NCBI GenBank assembly: GCA_014155875.1
Contig: JACEFZ010024506.1
Span: 611,813-675,812, forward strand
Length of the DNA stretch: 64,000 bases
From: Cepaea nemoralis
Taxonomy: Eukaryota; Mollusca; Gastropoda; Stylommatophora; Helicidae
Direction of reading: 5' to 3'
The notes under the pieces were generated by a model. The model was given only the letters and a program-made list of their open reading frames with translations, was not told the origin of the DNA and made no database searches. Each line of letters begins with the position of its first letter. Position 1 is the stretch's first letter. The position numbers were made by a program, and so were the translations under genes. This document shows positions 20,401-31,800 of the stretch, in pieces.

Positions 20401-21436
20401 ATATCAACATACTGTTAGCGTTTGACGGAGTTTAATGTCATATATCAACATACTGTTAGCGTTTGACGGGGTTCAATGTCATATATCTACATACTGTTAA
20501 CGTTTGGCGGAGTTTGTCATATATCTACATACTGTTAGCGTTTGGCTGAGTTTGTCACATATCAACATACTCTTAGCGTTTGACGGAGGTTAATGTCATA
20601 TATCTACATACTGTTAGCGTTTGACGGAGTTTGTCATATATCAACATACTGTTAGCGTTTGGCTGCTTTTAATGTCAAATATCAACATACTGTAAGCGTT
20701 TGACGGAGTTTAATGTCATATATCAACATACTGTTAGCGTTTGACGAAGTTTAATGTCATATATCAACATACTGTTAGCGTTTGACGGAGTTTAATGTCA
20801 TATATCAACATACTGTTAGCGTTTGACGGAGTTTAATGTCATATATCAACATACTGTTAGCGTTTGACGGGGTTTAATGTCATATATCTACATACTGTTT
20901 GCGTTTGACGGAGTTTAATGTCATATATCAACATACTGTTAGCGTTTGACGGAGTTTAATGTCATATATCAACATACTGTTAGCGTTTGGCTGAGTTTAA
21001 TGTCATATATCAACATACTGTTAGCGTTTGACGGAGTTTGTCATATATCTACATACTGTTATCGTTTGGCTGAGTTTAATGTCATATATCAACATACTGT
21101 TAGCGTTTGGCTGAGTTTAATGTCTTATATCAACATACTGTTAGCGTTTGACGGAGTTTGTCATATATCTACATACTGTTATCGTTTGGCTGAGTTTAAT
21201 GTCATATATCAACATACTGTTAGCGTTTGACGGAGTTTAATGTCCTATATCAACATACTGTTTTAGCGTTTGACGGAGTTTAATGTCATATATCAACATA
21301 CTGTTAGCGTTTGACGGAGTTTAATGTCATATATCAACACACTGTTAGCGTTTGACGGAGTTTGTCATATATCTACATACTGTTAGCGTTTGACGGAGTT
21401 TAATGTCATATATCTACATACTGTTAGTTTGACGGA
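17425..21436. repeat. 41-bp minisatellite, main block (about 100 units)
   Basis: Units carry acatactgttagcgtttgac, ggagtttaatgtcatatatc and a/t. Most are 41 bp; a frequent 38-bp form lacks AAT after gagttt. Two alternating variants (gacgga and ggctga) and rarer marker units (cacatatcaacatactctta at 18072, 19071, 20552 and, with one change, 20149) show a higher-order period of about 1 kb. The block is cut by LTR-2 and resumes at 28550. The 94-codon frame at 20946-21230 is translated repeat. Confidence 0.95.
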
Positions 21437-22689
21437 TGTGGTATACTGACTCACAAGCCGTTATTAGCTGTCAATATCTCCTCAAATCGAAACACATTGT
21501 ACAAGAACCAGTACCATTCAACTTGGGAGAAAATGGAAAATCGTCACCGCCCCGGATTGGAAAACGCACACTTTATGAATTGGATCGGATATGGGGAGAA
21601 ACTTGAACTCGGAAATAGCTGGGATAAAAAGAACAGCAACAGGCCTCAGATCTCTCACTTGCCACAAACTCATCGTAACTACAAGAAAAGCACCTGTGTA
21701 TGTAGAATTTGGTAGCTCTATACTCGCTATGAACAAGTTAGAAAGTTTATTATAGTGAGAATAGCAGGACCGAAACTCATCGGTCAATAGATTTGGAAAC
21801 AAGCCGATTCTAGTCCTTACATCTTGTTGTTTACATGTGGTGATTGGAGCATTTCATTGAAATTAGGTAGTGGTCATACTCATGTAAATCCAGACCTGAC
21901 TTGGTGAAGATTGAATGCAGCACCTGTTGAGTGAGCACATTTTTGAGTGATGCCCTTGATAGAGTAGTGCAGAAACTTATCTACCTGCAAACATTCCATT
22001 TGTCTCATAGAAGATTTAATCTTTATTTAATCATTTACCTGCCAAAATGGAAAAAAGAACCAAGAGCCAACTTATGGTCTACTCAGACCTGGAACACTAA
22101 GACTACAGAACATACAGCAATTAATTGATAGCCAGAGGGATACCCAAAGCTGGAAGTGGAGAACCCTGAGTGTAGACAGTTATCATCCAGGCCAGTAAAA
22201 GATTAGCAGTACATGCCACTGGACAAAATATAGCTGTTATTACACACATTATAATTGGCACATCAATTCTGTATATTACCATTATATGTATATTTCCTTA
22301 TTTTATGATAGGAAATTGTAATTTTGAATGCAATTTACAAAATCCATGTTTGTGTTTATTAAATCATTTAAAAAATGAGGTCATGACATGTATTGATTGT
22401 ATTTTTACTTGTCATAGTCAAATTGTTTTAAACTACCCTAGATAGAATTAATTAGTTGGTAGAGGAGAGGCAAGGAACCACTTAAAGGATATTTTGGTAT
22501 AAAAGGGAATACAACTTTTTCAGTTATTTCCTGAAGGTATTCCTTGGTTCTCTAAAACTCTATTTCTGGTCTCAAACAATTGAGTCAGTACAGCTAAATT
22601 AATTAAACGGGACAGGATCACATTGGGGAAAAGGATTTTGCATCCTTTCTCTCTTTCGGGTTGAGCCATCAATCTCGACGTATCCGACA
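21437..22689 (+). repeat. LTR-2 5' long terminal repeat
   Basis: A clear TATA box, TATAAAAG at 22498-22505, lies 190 bp before the LTR end, and an ATTAAA at 22602-22607 may be the poly(A) signal. Short ORFs inside are not genes. Confidence 0.93.
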
Positions 22690-22692
22690 AGT

Positions 22693-22711
22693 TGGGGGAT
22701 TAAGGTCCGGG
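22693..22711 (+). other. LTR-2 primer-binding-site candidate
   Basis: TGGGGGATTAAGGTCCGGG starts 3 bases after the LTR end and begins with TGG as a tRNA-primed site should. The tRNA is not identified. It differs from the candidate in LTR-1. Confidence 0.5.
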
Positions 22712-22900
22712 TATTTCTTTAATCAGAAAGTAGAATATAGCAGGTTAGGATAGTAACATTCACCTAGTCAGAAGTTATCATATCATTAGATATTGGTAAA
22801 GTTAGGTAGATACCTCTAATCAGACATACGTGCTTTGCTTAAAGGTCTATTCTCCAGGTATACAAGTGTAGTCACCTTCAGAGAAAAGAAAAAGGTAAGA

Positions 22901-23990
22901 ATGGCAGACACCGCCAGACTGAGAAATCTTTTCATGGAGACTGGTAAGCAGTGCGACCTATCAGGTAAGGAGTTAGCTCAGTGTGTTAGTTGTTAGCGAA
23001 GAGCTCGAGAAACACGAACGTCTGCAAGCTTCAGAAGGAAAAGGAGGAAAGACGGCTATAAGCTGGGAAGGATAAGGATGAAAGACGAATACAAGTCGAA
23101 TTAGAAAATAAGGATAAACAAGCAGAAAGAAAAAGCGACAACATGACCTGGAAATGAGGAAGTTTGACAATGAAACAGTTACGACTTGAAATCATGAACC
23201 AACATAATCCCTCAACAGATCAAAGTAGATCTTCAGCTGAACCACCAGGGGACGCAGCTTCAGTTCAAGTGAACGCCATGTCTTTTCCATTGGATCCTTT
23301 CAACGAATAAAGACATCATCGAAAATTACTTATCAAGATTCGAGAGGATGTTCGGATTGGCGGAGACCAAATGGGCAATTAAATTGTCACAAGGACTTCG
23401 TGGAATTTCTTATGAAGTATTCTCTAGGATACGACCGAAGGAGTTGGGCAGTTATAACATCCTAAAACAAGCCTTATTAGTCAGATTTGAAATAGATGGA
23501 GAGAACTACAAGAAACAGTTCAGGACTGCTCGGAAGGAAGCCGGAGAGAACTTTTCTCAATACGTAGAACGACTAAAATCTTACCCGAACAAATGGTGTA
23601 CCATGTCTAGATTTGAGGAAACCTACCAAGATCTAGAAGAAATGTTTCTAACAGATCAACTCAAACAGAAAATGTTTCAGGACATAAGAGCATTTTTAAC
23701 ACAAAATGGAGCTAAGAGATTGGAGTCTATCATTACTTTGGCAGAGAGATATGAAAAGTCGCGAAAGAGGCGGGAGGTAATCAGCGAACTACCAAGTCTT
23801 CCTCGCGAATTCCCTCAGAAGACCAAAGATTAGGGAGAAACAAAATCCAGCAAACCAACTGGATCTAATGGATCAAATAAGACCACTACAACTCAGAACC
23901 AGCAGGTCAAGTGGGAGGAGAAGCTCTACTGCAAGCATTGTAAAACTTATACTCATAACACAAAGGATTGCAGAAAGAAGCCACAACCTC
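22901..23990 (+). pseudogene. LTR-2 gag with SCAN-like capsid and zinc knuckle
   Basis: The start at 22901 gives MADTARLRNLFMETGKQ, then SGKELAQCV, and soon a stop; the N-terminal coiled-coil part to about 23280 is broken several times. The capsid part 23348-23833 is open: WAIKLSQGLRG, KKQFRTARKEAGENF, LKSYPNKW, LEEMFLTDQL, AFLTQNGAKRL, which matches LTR-1 Gag position by position and the SCAN pattern. After a TAG at 23831 the same frame continues to the knuckle CKHCKTYTHNTKDC (23930-23971). Only one knuckle is seen, against two in LTR-1. Confidence 0.85.
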
Positions 23991-24094
23991 TTACCACAGC
24001 CTGTGTTGTAAAACCTAAAGCAGCGAGAAGGAACCGTAATGCTTGTTCCAATATAGACACGCAACAGAACACCAGGTCAAAACTGCCAGTAATC

Positions 24095-24380
24095 TGTCAA
24101 CCTGAACGGATGGACAGTGGAATGTCTTTATGATACAGGTTTATTTTTTGACGCAATTGTACAAGTCTCATTGGTAAACACAGAGCACGTTACAGATGAA
24201 ACTGTCGAAATACAGGGATTTCTGAAAAAAATTCCGTGCCTATGACACTTCTTGTTGCCAAGGTCAGCATAACTTCACTCTGTTAGGGAGAAATCAGAAC
24301 AGCGGTCATGGAAGACCTAATCTACCCTGTCATGCTCGGATTTCGCTACGTCTTTTTAGGAGGACCTTACAACCAATGAT
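24095..24380 (+). pseudogene. LTR-2 aspartic protease remnant
   Basis: The frame reads VNLNGWTVECLYDTGLFFDA, with the DTG catalytic triad of retroviral-type proteases, and later MLGFRYVFLGG in the position of PMIIGTKYVF of LTR-1. Frameshifts separate these parts. Confidence 0.8.
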
Positions 24381-24439
24381 AGCATCAGCGGTGACTACGC
24401 GACAATAGGCCAAAGAAACTCCAACGACCACGACACCAG

Positions 24440-25863
24440 CAAATCTTCAACCAGAAGATTTAAAACAAGCCCAAGCAACAGATAGTTCACTTGGGACGTG
24501 CTTCCGTAAGTTGCCAAAATTACATACACATCCTAGGAAAGGTGATTTCTACATGAAGAATGGAATTTTTCACCGGAAGGCAGGAAAGTTAGAACAAGAT
24601 ACTCACAACTTGTTGTACCAACTACTTACAGAACATAAATACTTGAGATGGGACATAGTTTGCCGTTTAGCGGACATATGGGAATCAACGCAACCATGCA
24701 ACGAATCTCAACCCACTACTACTGGCCAGGAATGAACGCGGACATTAAACGATATGTCAAATCATGCCCAGAATGTCAGAGAGTAGCCCCGAAGCACTGA
24801 ACACCACCAGCGACAATTGGGGAAATGCCCATCACTGGCACACCATTCGAGAAAGTGGCTGTGGACATAGTCGGACCTCTCACCCAGACAAAGAGGAATC
24901 GATTCATACTAACACTCGTAGACACATGCTCGATGTGGGCGGAAGCTGTGCCTATGCCATTCGAGTGATTCCAAGCATGTAGCAGAAGCTTCTACTTGGT
25001 ATACTTTACCAGATTAGGATTATCCAATCCGGATCCTGACTGACAACGGAGCCACAGTTTAAAGGAAAGTTAATGGAGGATGTTTTCAGACTGTTCCAGT
25101 CTAGGCAGATATGTACTTCTCCATATCAACCTGCTTCAAACGGAGCTGTGGAAAGATGTAATTGGACCCTAATAACCATCTTGAAGAAACTAGCTCAAGA
25201 AAAACTAGAGGCGTGGGATACATACATTCCGGCAGCACATTTTGCGTACCGCGAAGTACCAAACAAATCTACGGGAATTGCACCAGCAACATTGTTGTTT
25301 GGTCGTCCAATCAAGGGACCATTAGAAGCTTTACTTCGTACATGGACTGATGATTCAGTTGATGAGACTGTTGTGACTGCATCCGAATATGTGGAAGAGT
25401 TAAAACGACTTCAACTTGGCTGGAAATTAGCCGCAACCAATCTACGACAAGCACGGCGTAGAATGGCCAAAATGTCAACAAGAAAGCGAAAGATAGAGAG
25501 TTAGCGGTGGGAGGAAAATTGTTACTTCTTCCCACGAGTCAAAACAAGTTGCAGATCGGTTGGAAAGGACCTTATGTAGTAAAGGATATAATTTCCAGAA
25601 CAAACTACAAGATCTCTATAAAGGGGAAAGAGAAAATCTTTCATCTCAACCTGTTACGAAAGTACAACGAGAGACCCACTACCGAGACATCTTATTTGAT
25701 AGCAATTGCCGTAGCAACAGAAGTTGAACATGGAAACTCAATGGGAGTGGAGTATCCTCTGCAGTTCAACGAGACTTATCAAGATGTGGACATTAGTTCA
25801 ACATTAACGACGGATCGGCATCATCAGATTCGAGAGTGCTTAGAGAATTATGCAACATACTAA
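24440..25863 (+). pseudogene. LTR-2 integrase remnant, upstream of reverse transcriptase
   Basis: All three integrase parts are visible across several frames. Zinc finger: GHMGINATMQRI, YYWPGMNADIKRYVKSCPEC. Catalytic core: first Asp in KVAVDIVGPLT (24864), second in LTDNGA (25042), Glu in NGAVERCNWTL (25151), with the D-35-E spacing. C-terminal module: IGWKGPYVVKDI and FHLNLLRKYNERP (25507-25700), the GPY motif of Ty3/gypsy and retroviral integrases. The module runs straight into the reverse transcriptase leader, so integrase precedes reverse transcriptase in the element. At least two frameshifts and stops. Confidence 0.9.
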
Positions 25864-26700
25864 CAGACAAGCCAGGACTGACAGATCTTGAAGAATTCGA
25901 CATGAAGTTGAAGGATCCAACACCTATGCGAGTCAAAACTTACCCAGTTCTATACGCCAAAGCCAAACCTCTCAAAGATGAAATTCGACAACTGCTTTCA
26001 GCTGGGATAATATCACCTTCTGAATCATCCTTATAATGCAAGTGTAGTTTATTGAGGAAACCCAGTGGTGAACATAGATTATGCATTGATTATAGGCAGC
26101 TGAACGCTGTAACAGAGTTTCAAGCGGAACCACTGCCAGATCAGAACCATCTTTTCACCAGCCTCACAGAGCAAAATACTTTACACAGATGTATCTCAGC
26201 ACAGGATATTATCAAATCCCAGTGAAAAAGGAAGTAAGACCGTGGTTAGCCTTCAGCACTCCTGATGGACACTATCGAATTTAACGTTCTTCCTTTCGGA
26301 TTAAGCAATGTGCCTAGTGTCTTCACTCGCATGATGAGGAAACTATTAGGACCATTGGAAAATCCACGTCTTAGCAATTTCATGGATGACATCCTGATTG
26401 CTACAGAAACATTCGATGAACATCTTGATACACTGAAGATACTTCTCAACTGCCTGAAAGAAGTGGGGTTGACAGCAAGACCAAAGAAGTGCCAGAATTG
26501 GGTTCCGGCAATTAGATTTTTTGGGACACACATATCTCAAGGCAAAATGCAACCTCATGATGGTAATGTGGAGAAACTAAGGAATGCACCGCGACCCAGA
26601 ACCAAAAAAGGATGCTCGATCTTTTGTATCCCTCTGCGGATTTTACCAAAGATGCATCCCAAACTTCAACTCGCATCCCCGTAGACAAATCTCACTCGGA
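25836..26700 (+). pseudogene. LTR-2 reverse transcriptase remnant
   Basis: Leader ILTDKPGLTDLEEFDMKL and AKPLKDEIRQLLSAGIISPS, then RKPSGEHRLCIDYRQLNAVT, then FNVLPFGLSNVPSVFTRMM and the catalytic box FMDDILIAT (26379-26405), followed by LNCLKEVGLTARPKKCQN. These are the successive Ty3/gypsy reverse transcriptase motifs. FMDD stands for the usual YxDD. Stops near 26036 and in the 26200s and a frame change near 26600 show it is inactive. Confidence 0.9.
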
Positions 26701-27208
26701 AAGGGGAACCAGAGAATGTCTTTTGGTCTGCTGACTGCGAGAAAGCATACGCAGAGTTAAAGAAAGCTTTAACAGCTAAGCCAGTTCTTCATCTGCCAGA
26801 TCTAACACGTCCATGGATACTTAGGACGGATGCAAGCAACATAGGAATTGGTGCCACCTTATTACAAGGAATGGATGAGGATCAATCAATGCTCTTTCCA
26901 GTTGCCTATGCCAGAAGAAATTGAATTCAGCCGAACGCAATTATTCTACCATTGAAAAAGAATGTTTAGCTTTAGTTTGGGCAGTAGAGAAATTCCAGGC
27001 GTACCCGTATGGGAAATACTTCACAATACAGTGCGATCATCAAACTCTCACGTTCCTGGCAGCATCCAGAAACTTAAACGCTCGACTAATGAGATGGTCG
27101 TTATTCCTACAACCATATTCATTTCAAGTAGAATATGTCCCAGGGAGGATAAATATAGGAGCAAACTTCCTCAGTAGACATCCTATCGAAGATTCTGTAC
27201 AAGACTAA
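26700..27208 (+). pseudogene. LTR-2 RNase H remnant
   Basis: TDASNIGIGATLLQG (first Asp near 26829), a frame change near 26920, then NSAERNYSTIEKECLALVWA, CDHQTLTFLAASRNLNARLM and VEYVPGRINIGANFLSRHP, ending at TAA 27206. This is the complete length of a gypsy RNase H in pieces. Confidence 0.88.
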
Positions 27209-27273
27209 AAGGATTAGAGGAAATATCAGCTCGTTACAGTTGCTCGAAGCTACAGTTTTTCAAGTGAACAACA

Positions 27274-27290
27274 GACTGAGAGGGGAGCCA
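27274..27290 (+). other. LTR-2 polypurine tract
   Basis: actgagaggggagcca directly precedes the 3' LTR. Confidence 0.7.
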
Positions 27291-28544
27291 TGTGGTATAC
27301 TGACTCACAAGCCATTACTAGCTGTCAAGATCTCTTCAAATCAAAACACCAACAAGAACCAGTACCATTCAACTTGGGGGGAAAATGAAAAATCGACACC
27401 ACCCCGGATTGGAAAACGCAAACTTTATGAATTGGAGCGAATATGGGGGGAAACTTGAACTCGGAAATAGCTGGGTTAAAAACAACAGCAATCGGCCTCA
27501 GATCTCTCACTTGCCACAAACTCATCGTAACTACAAGAAAAGCGCCCGTGTATGTAGAATTTGTAGCTCTATACTCGCTATGAACATGTTGGAAAGTTTA
27601 TTATAGTGAGAATAGCAGGAAGATTTGGAAACAAGCCGATTCTAGTCCTTACATCTTGTTGTTTACATGTGGTGATTGGAGCATTTCATTGAAATGAGGT
27701 AGTAGTCATACTCATGTAAATCCAGACCTGACTTGGTAAAGATTGAATGCAGCACCTGTTGAGTGAGCACATTTTTGAGTGATGCCCTTGATAGAGTAGT
27801 TCAGAAACTTATCTACCTGCAAACATTCCACTTTGTCTCATAGAAGAGGTAATCTTTATTTAAACATTTACCTGCCAAAATGGAAGAAAGAACCAAGAGC
27901 CAACTTATATTCTACTCAGACCTGGAACACTAAGACTACAGAACATACAGCAATTAATTGATAGCCAGAGGGATTCCCAAAGCTGGAAGTGGAGAACCCT
28001 GAGTGTAGACAGTTCTTTGTTGTTGTTTTTTTTAGATCATCCAGGCCAGTAAAAGATTAGCAGTACATGCCACTGGAAAAAATATAGCTGTTATTATACA
28101 CATTATAATTGGCACATCAATTCTGTATAATTACCATTATATGTATATGTCCTTATTTTATGACAGGAAATTGTAATTTTGAATGCAATTTACAAAATCC
28201 ATGTTTGTGTTTATTAAATCATTTAAAAAATGAGGTCATGTCGTGTATTGATTGTATTTTTACTTGTCATAATCAAATTGTTTTAAACTACCCTAGATAG
28301 AATTAATTAGTTGGTAGAGGAGAGGCAAGGAACCACTTAAAGGATATTTTTGGTATAAAAGGGAATACAACTTTTTTCTGTTATTTCCTGAAGGTATTCC
28401 TTGGTTCTCTAAAACTCATTTCTGGTCTCAAACAATTGAGTCAGTACAGCTAAATTAATTAAACGGGCAGGATCACATTGGGGAAAAGGAATTTGAATGC
28501 TTTCTCTCTTTGGGGTTGAGCCATCAATCTCATCGTATCCGACA
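27291..28544 (+). repeat. LTR-2 3' long terminal repeat
   Basis: Copy of 21437-22689 with scattered substitutions, an extra T-rich stretch near 28016 and a deletion near 27620. TATA box at 28354-28361. Confidence 0.93.
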
Positions 28545-28549
28545 ACGGA

Positions 28550-28790
28550 GTTTAATGTTATATATCAATATACTGTAAGTGTTTGACTGAGTTTACTTTG
28601 ATACCTACATACTGTCAACGTTTGGCTGAACGTACTTTCATGTATTTACGATTTAGCGTGTGGCTGAGTTTGTGATGGGATTCGGTTTACTTTAATGTAC
28701 CTACACTCATTGTTAGCGCTGGAGTAAGCTTTTCTGTCATATTTAAATATCCAGCTTCATCAGCTAATTTTGAATTTATAGTTTACTTTA
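28550..28790. repeat. 41-bp minisatellite, downstream remainder
   Basis: The array resumes after LTR-2 (gagtttaatgttatatatca) but quickly becomes degenerate (catactgtcaacgtttggct, then tttagcgtgtggctgag), as expected at an array edge. Confidence 0.8.
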
Positions 28791-29329
28791 ATTTTGTCAC
28801 CTAATTACTCACTTCCTTTTTGAGTGTTGAACATCATTTATTGTAAAAGGCAGCATCATTTATTGCGGTAGTAAACAAGGCAGATCTGACACACGCGTTA
28901 GGAATTTCTAGCGACATTAATGATTTTCTTTAGATGTTAACTTCGCCTGTTTGTTACTGATACAGTGCCAAACAGAAAGAATGTTAGGACCAAACAAACA
29001 TTGATGGCACAAAATAGAAAGTAATGGTTTGTCACAGTTATGAGTTACAAGCTGTTAATATGGTAGCAGAAATGTTGTATTATATATCAAATGAAAGCGA
29101 GTTGCATAGGGAAAACTACTGTATATAAGCCCATGGCAGATCAACTGGAAGTCGCTTACGACGATTAATTATCCCTTGGCACTTTATCAGTTAATAGACG
29201 CTTGCAGAGAGTCAGACTGGTTTGTCAGCCTAAGTGTCAAATGTCCAGCTATTTCATGACAAACCGAATAAACTAGTAATGGTACATATTAACGTGATTT
29301 TGTGAATTGTTTTTAAGAAGCGAATTGTT
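28791..29329. other. Gene-free stretch
   Basis: No ORF, repeat unit or conserved element recognised. Confidence 0.4.
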
Positions 29330-29515
29330 GATTGGCTGAATTTGTTGTATATCATTGGCTGTGTTTGTTTTATATTATCGGCTGTGTTTGCTTTATTTGA
29401 TCGGCTGTATTTGTTTTATATCATTGGCTGTATTTGTTTTTCTGATCGGCTGTGTTTGTTGTATCTGATTGGCTGTATTTGTTGTATCTGATTGGCTGTA
29501 TTTGTTTTAGGTTAA
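29330..29515. repeat. Minisatellite with GGCTGTATTTGTT core
   Basis: Seven or eight units of 24-29 bp carrying attggctgtatttgtt or atcggctgtgtttgtt. Confidence 0.8.
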
Positions 29516-29537
29516 TGGTTGTTATATTCCTATCAGT

Positions 29538-29885
29538 CCACTGTGCGTGTGTGTATATGTCTGGATGTTTGTCAATGTGTCTGTGTGGATGTGTGTCTGT
29601 GTGTGTGTGTGTGTGTCTTTGTTTGTCCGCGCCCGTATTTGTCTGTGTCTGTATTGCCTCTCTCTATCGCTTTCTCCATCCCTCTCCCTCCCACCTCTCT
29701 CTCTGAATCTTTCTCTCCACGTCTCATTCTTTTCTTTCTTTTAGCATTTCTTTTCTCTTTTAGCACTTCTCTCTCTCTGTTCTCTGTCTCTTATCTCTCT
29801 TGTTTCCCTCTTTTTTATTTTGCACTCATTCTCTTCTATTCTCTCTATCTCCTCTCGCGTTCATGCTTTATCTATCTCCTCTAAT
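29538..29885. repeat. (TG)n microsatellite followed by a pyrimidine-rich CT tract
   Basis: 29538-29640 is TG-rich with (tg)8 near 29600; 29641-29885 is almost all C and T on the plus strand. Frames of 64-121 codons here are low-complexity translations. Confidence 0.85.
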
Positions 29886-30224
29886 TTAAAATCACCTAAC
29901 ACTAGAAGTATAGCTTCTAGTATTGCAACAGACAATACCAGAATGAGATTCTTCCCAATACTACAATGGGGAAATAAATGAAATGGAAACAACTAAAATA
30001 AACATGCAACATTCATTAAGTGGCGCCTGCGAATGTAACCAAAATGGTATGACAGAATCGCTAATACAGGTCTGAAGCTTAGAACTATAATTCCAGGGAA
30101 TGAATTTGTTGGGGGGGGGGGGGGGGGGGGGTGGGGGGTGGGGGGGGGAAGACGCCGACTTTAAGACACACAATGAGAAACCTGTTAATAGTAGCATTAG
30201 AAATTTCTTTCTCTGAAACCCAAA
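29886..30224. repeat. Gene-free stretch with a long G tract
   Basis: 30111-30148 is G-only except for three T and could form quadruplex DNA. The rest shows no recognisable feature. Confidence 0.6.
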
Positions 30225-30400
30225 CGGCAAAAGAGATAGAGGACGACCTGAAAACACAAGGGGATGATCAAAACATGTATAAACGCCTGGATAAGTAGGT
30301 CACATGGTCTAATTGACATAAGAAGACAGGCTTGGTCCAAGACTCTGATGATGGTGGGATGGTGAACCATGACCGACCACCCCTTTCAGCATGACACATG
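30225..30400 (+). mobile_element. LINE family B remnant (C-terminal end)
   Basis: Translation shows NGKRDRGRPEN, then a degenerate stretch, and the terminal phrase catgaccgaccacccctttc-agcatg, matching the family B end tcatgaccgcccacgctttc. Heavily decayed. Confidence 0.5.
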
Positions 30401-30526
30401 ACGATGGAGGGAACTGCAAGAGATGGCACTGGATAGGAGGGTTTGGCATGAGTTGTTTATGGGGTTGAACTCCATTCAAGGATAGAAGGAATAAATGGGA
30501 AGAACCGTTGAGGCCACTAAGACGAT

Positions 30527-31800
30527 TACATAAATAGACACACACAGTATTATTTGGCGCTCACAGAAGAAGAAGAAGAAGAAGAAGAAGAAGGAAATAG
30601 AGATTAGAAGACGCACTAGACAACATAAATTTTTGAAAGCTATAATAGTTACCGACCGGGATCGAACCTGTAACCTCCAAATGACGACGGCGCCTCGCTG
30701 CAGGAACAAGTGTACTTCGACGCACGACCAACTAGACCACTGTTTCCCAACGTGGGGCCCACGCCCCACAGGGGGGCAATTTGACTGTTACGGGGGGCAA
30801 TTCGAAAATGGAAGAAATCGGCTGAATATTACAAAACGGGGAGACTTGAGACTGAAGTTAACTAAATTGGAACCTGACATAACATCTCTTTGCAGCAAGC
30901 ATCAAGCGCAAGGATCTCACTAAATTTAAATAATAAATAATTACTAATAATTAAAATAATATAGAAAAATCTTTCATTAAAATTATTTTGTACTTGAATT
31001 TCAGTTCTCCATTATATGTTTTGAAAATTTACTTACTGTGTTTGCTCAATAATTACCTAGTGATTTCTTCCTAAAACCTATCATTCAAGTTTCTTTAGTG
31101 AACATTTCAATTTTTGAATATTAAAAATAATGTATATGTTGAGGGGGGGGGGGCATGGGGCGGGGGAGGGGGGCAATATGAATTTTAGAAAGGCTTAAGT
31201 GGGGCATGGTACAAAAAAGGTTGGGAAACACTGAACTAGACACTCTAAAAAACGGGGTCTTCAGTGGTCGTCTCTATCATACACATGAACCAAACAACTA
31301 TGGAATACGGACAGAATTCGTATCAAACCATTGAGATATCAACATAGATCTAATAACTTATAATTAAACCAGCATAGGTCAAATAAACACACAAACACAT
31401 CGCACCGTAATGCTGTTGTCGAGTATATATGAACAAATATTTAAAGAAGAGAAATGATTGCTCGGTTCTAATGCTGTACACGTAAACACAAGAAATAAAT
31501 GTGAAGAACCGTTGAGGCCACTGATACGATTACATAAATAGATTTGGTTCATGTGTATGATAGACACGACCAATGAAGACACTTTTTTTGGAGTGTCTAG
31601 TTGGTCGTACGTCGAAGTACAATTGTTCCTGCAGCGAGGCGCCGTCGTCATTTGGAGGTTACAGGTTCGATCCCGGTCGGTAGGGCCTAACTATTATAGC
31701 TTTCAAAAATTTATGTTGTCTAGTGCGTCTTCTAATCTCTATTTCCTTCTTCTTCTGCTTCTGTGAGCGCCAAATAATACTATGTGTGTCTATTTATGTA
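30527..31800. repeat. Inverted pair of SINE family II copies with central spacer
   Basis: The left arm (30527-30737 and 31242-31297, split by a hAT-type MITE) is the reverse complement of the right arm (31541-31800). The right copy, on the plus strand, starts with gtgtctagttggtcgtacg (A-box-like), has ggttcgatcccgg (B box) and ends in a ttcttc tail and caaataatactatgtgtg. Arms are about 265 bp. The spacer 31298-31540 is the repeat also seen at 14730. Left tail has (gaa)8. Confidence 0.8.
30738..31233. mobile_element. hAT-type non-autonomous element (496 bp)
   Basis: Terminal inverted repeats: CACTGTTTCCCAACG at the left, AGGTTGGGAAACACTG at the right, the common cagtgtttcccaacc end of hAT elements. 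The 8-bp target duplication AACTAGAC (30730-30737, 31234-31241) has the hAT length. No transposase. G-rich tracts near both ends (30770-30800, 31142-31170). Confidence 0.88.

Larger units (their letters stand above)
21437..28544 (+). mobile_element. LTR-2: older Gmr1-like Ty3/gypsy retrotransposon
   Basis: Direct LTRs of 1253 and 1254 bp start TGTGGTATACTG and end CCGACA. The 5-bp target duplication ACGGA (21432-21436, 28545-28549) is taken from the minisatellite unit. The internal part shows gag, zinc knuckle, protease, integrase, reverse transcriptase, RNase H and a polypurine tract, in that order and on one strand. Integrase before reverse transcriptase is the Gmr1-like arrangement. Many stops and frameshifts, plus LTR indels (extra T-rich 20 bp near 28016; a 22-bp gap near 27620), make it a dead and older copy than LTR-1. 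Confidence 0.93.

Noticed and set aside
29452..29884. Cys/Val- and Ser/Leu-rich frames of 65-121 codons
   Set aside because: Translations of a TG microsatellite and a CT tract.
30640..30740. tRNA gene suggested by A and B boxes (also at 31600, 51700 and 32700)
   Set aside because: The acceptor and anticodon stems do not close; they are SINE heads, several present in multiple copies.
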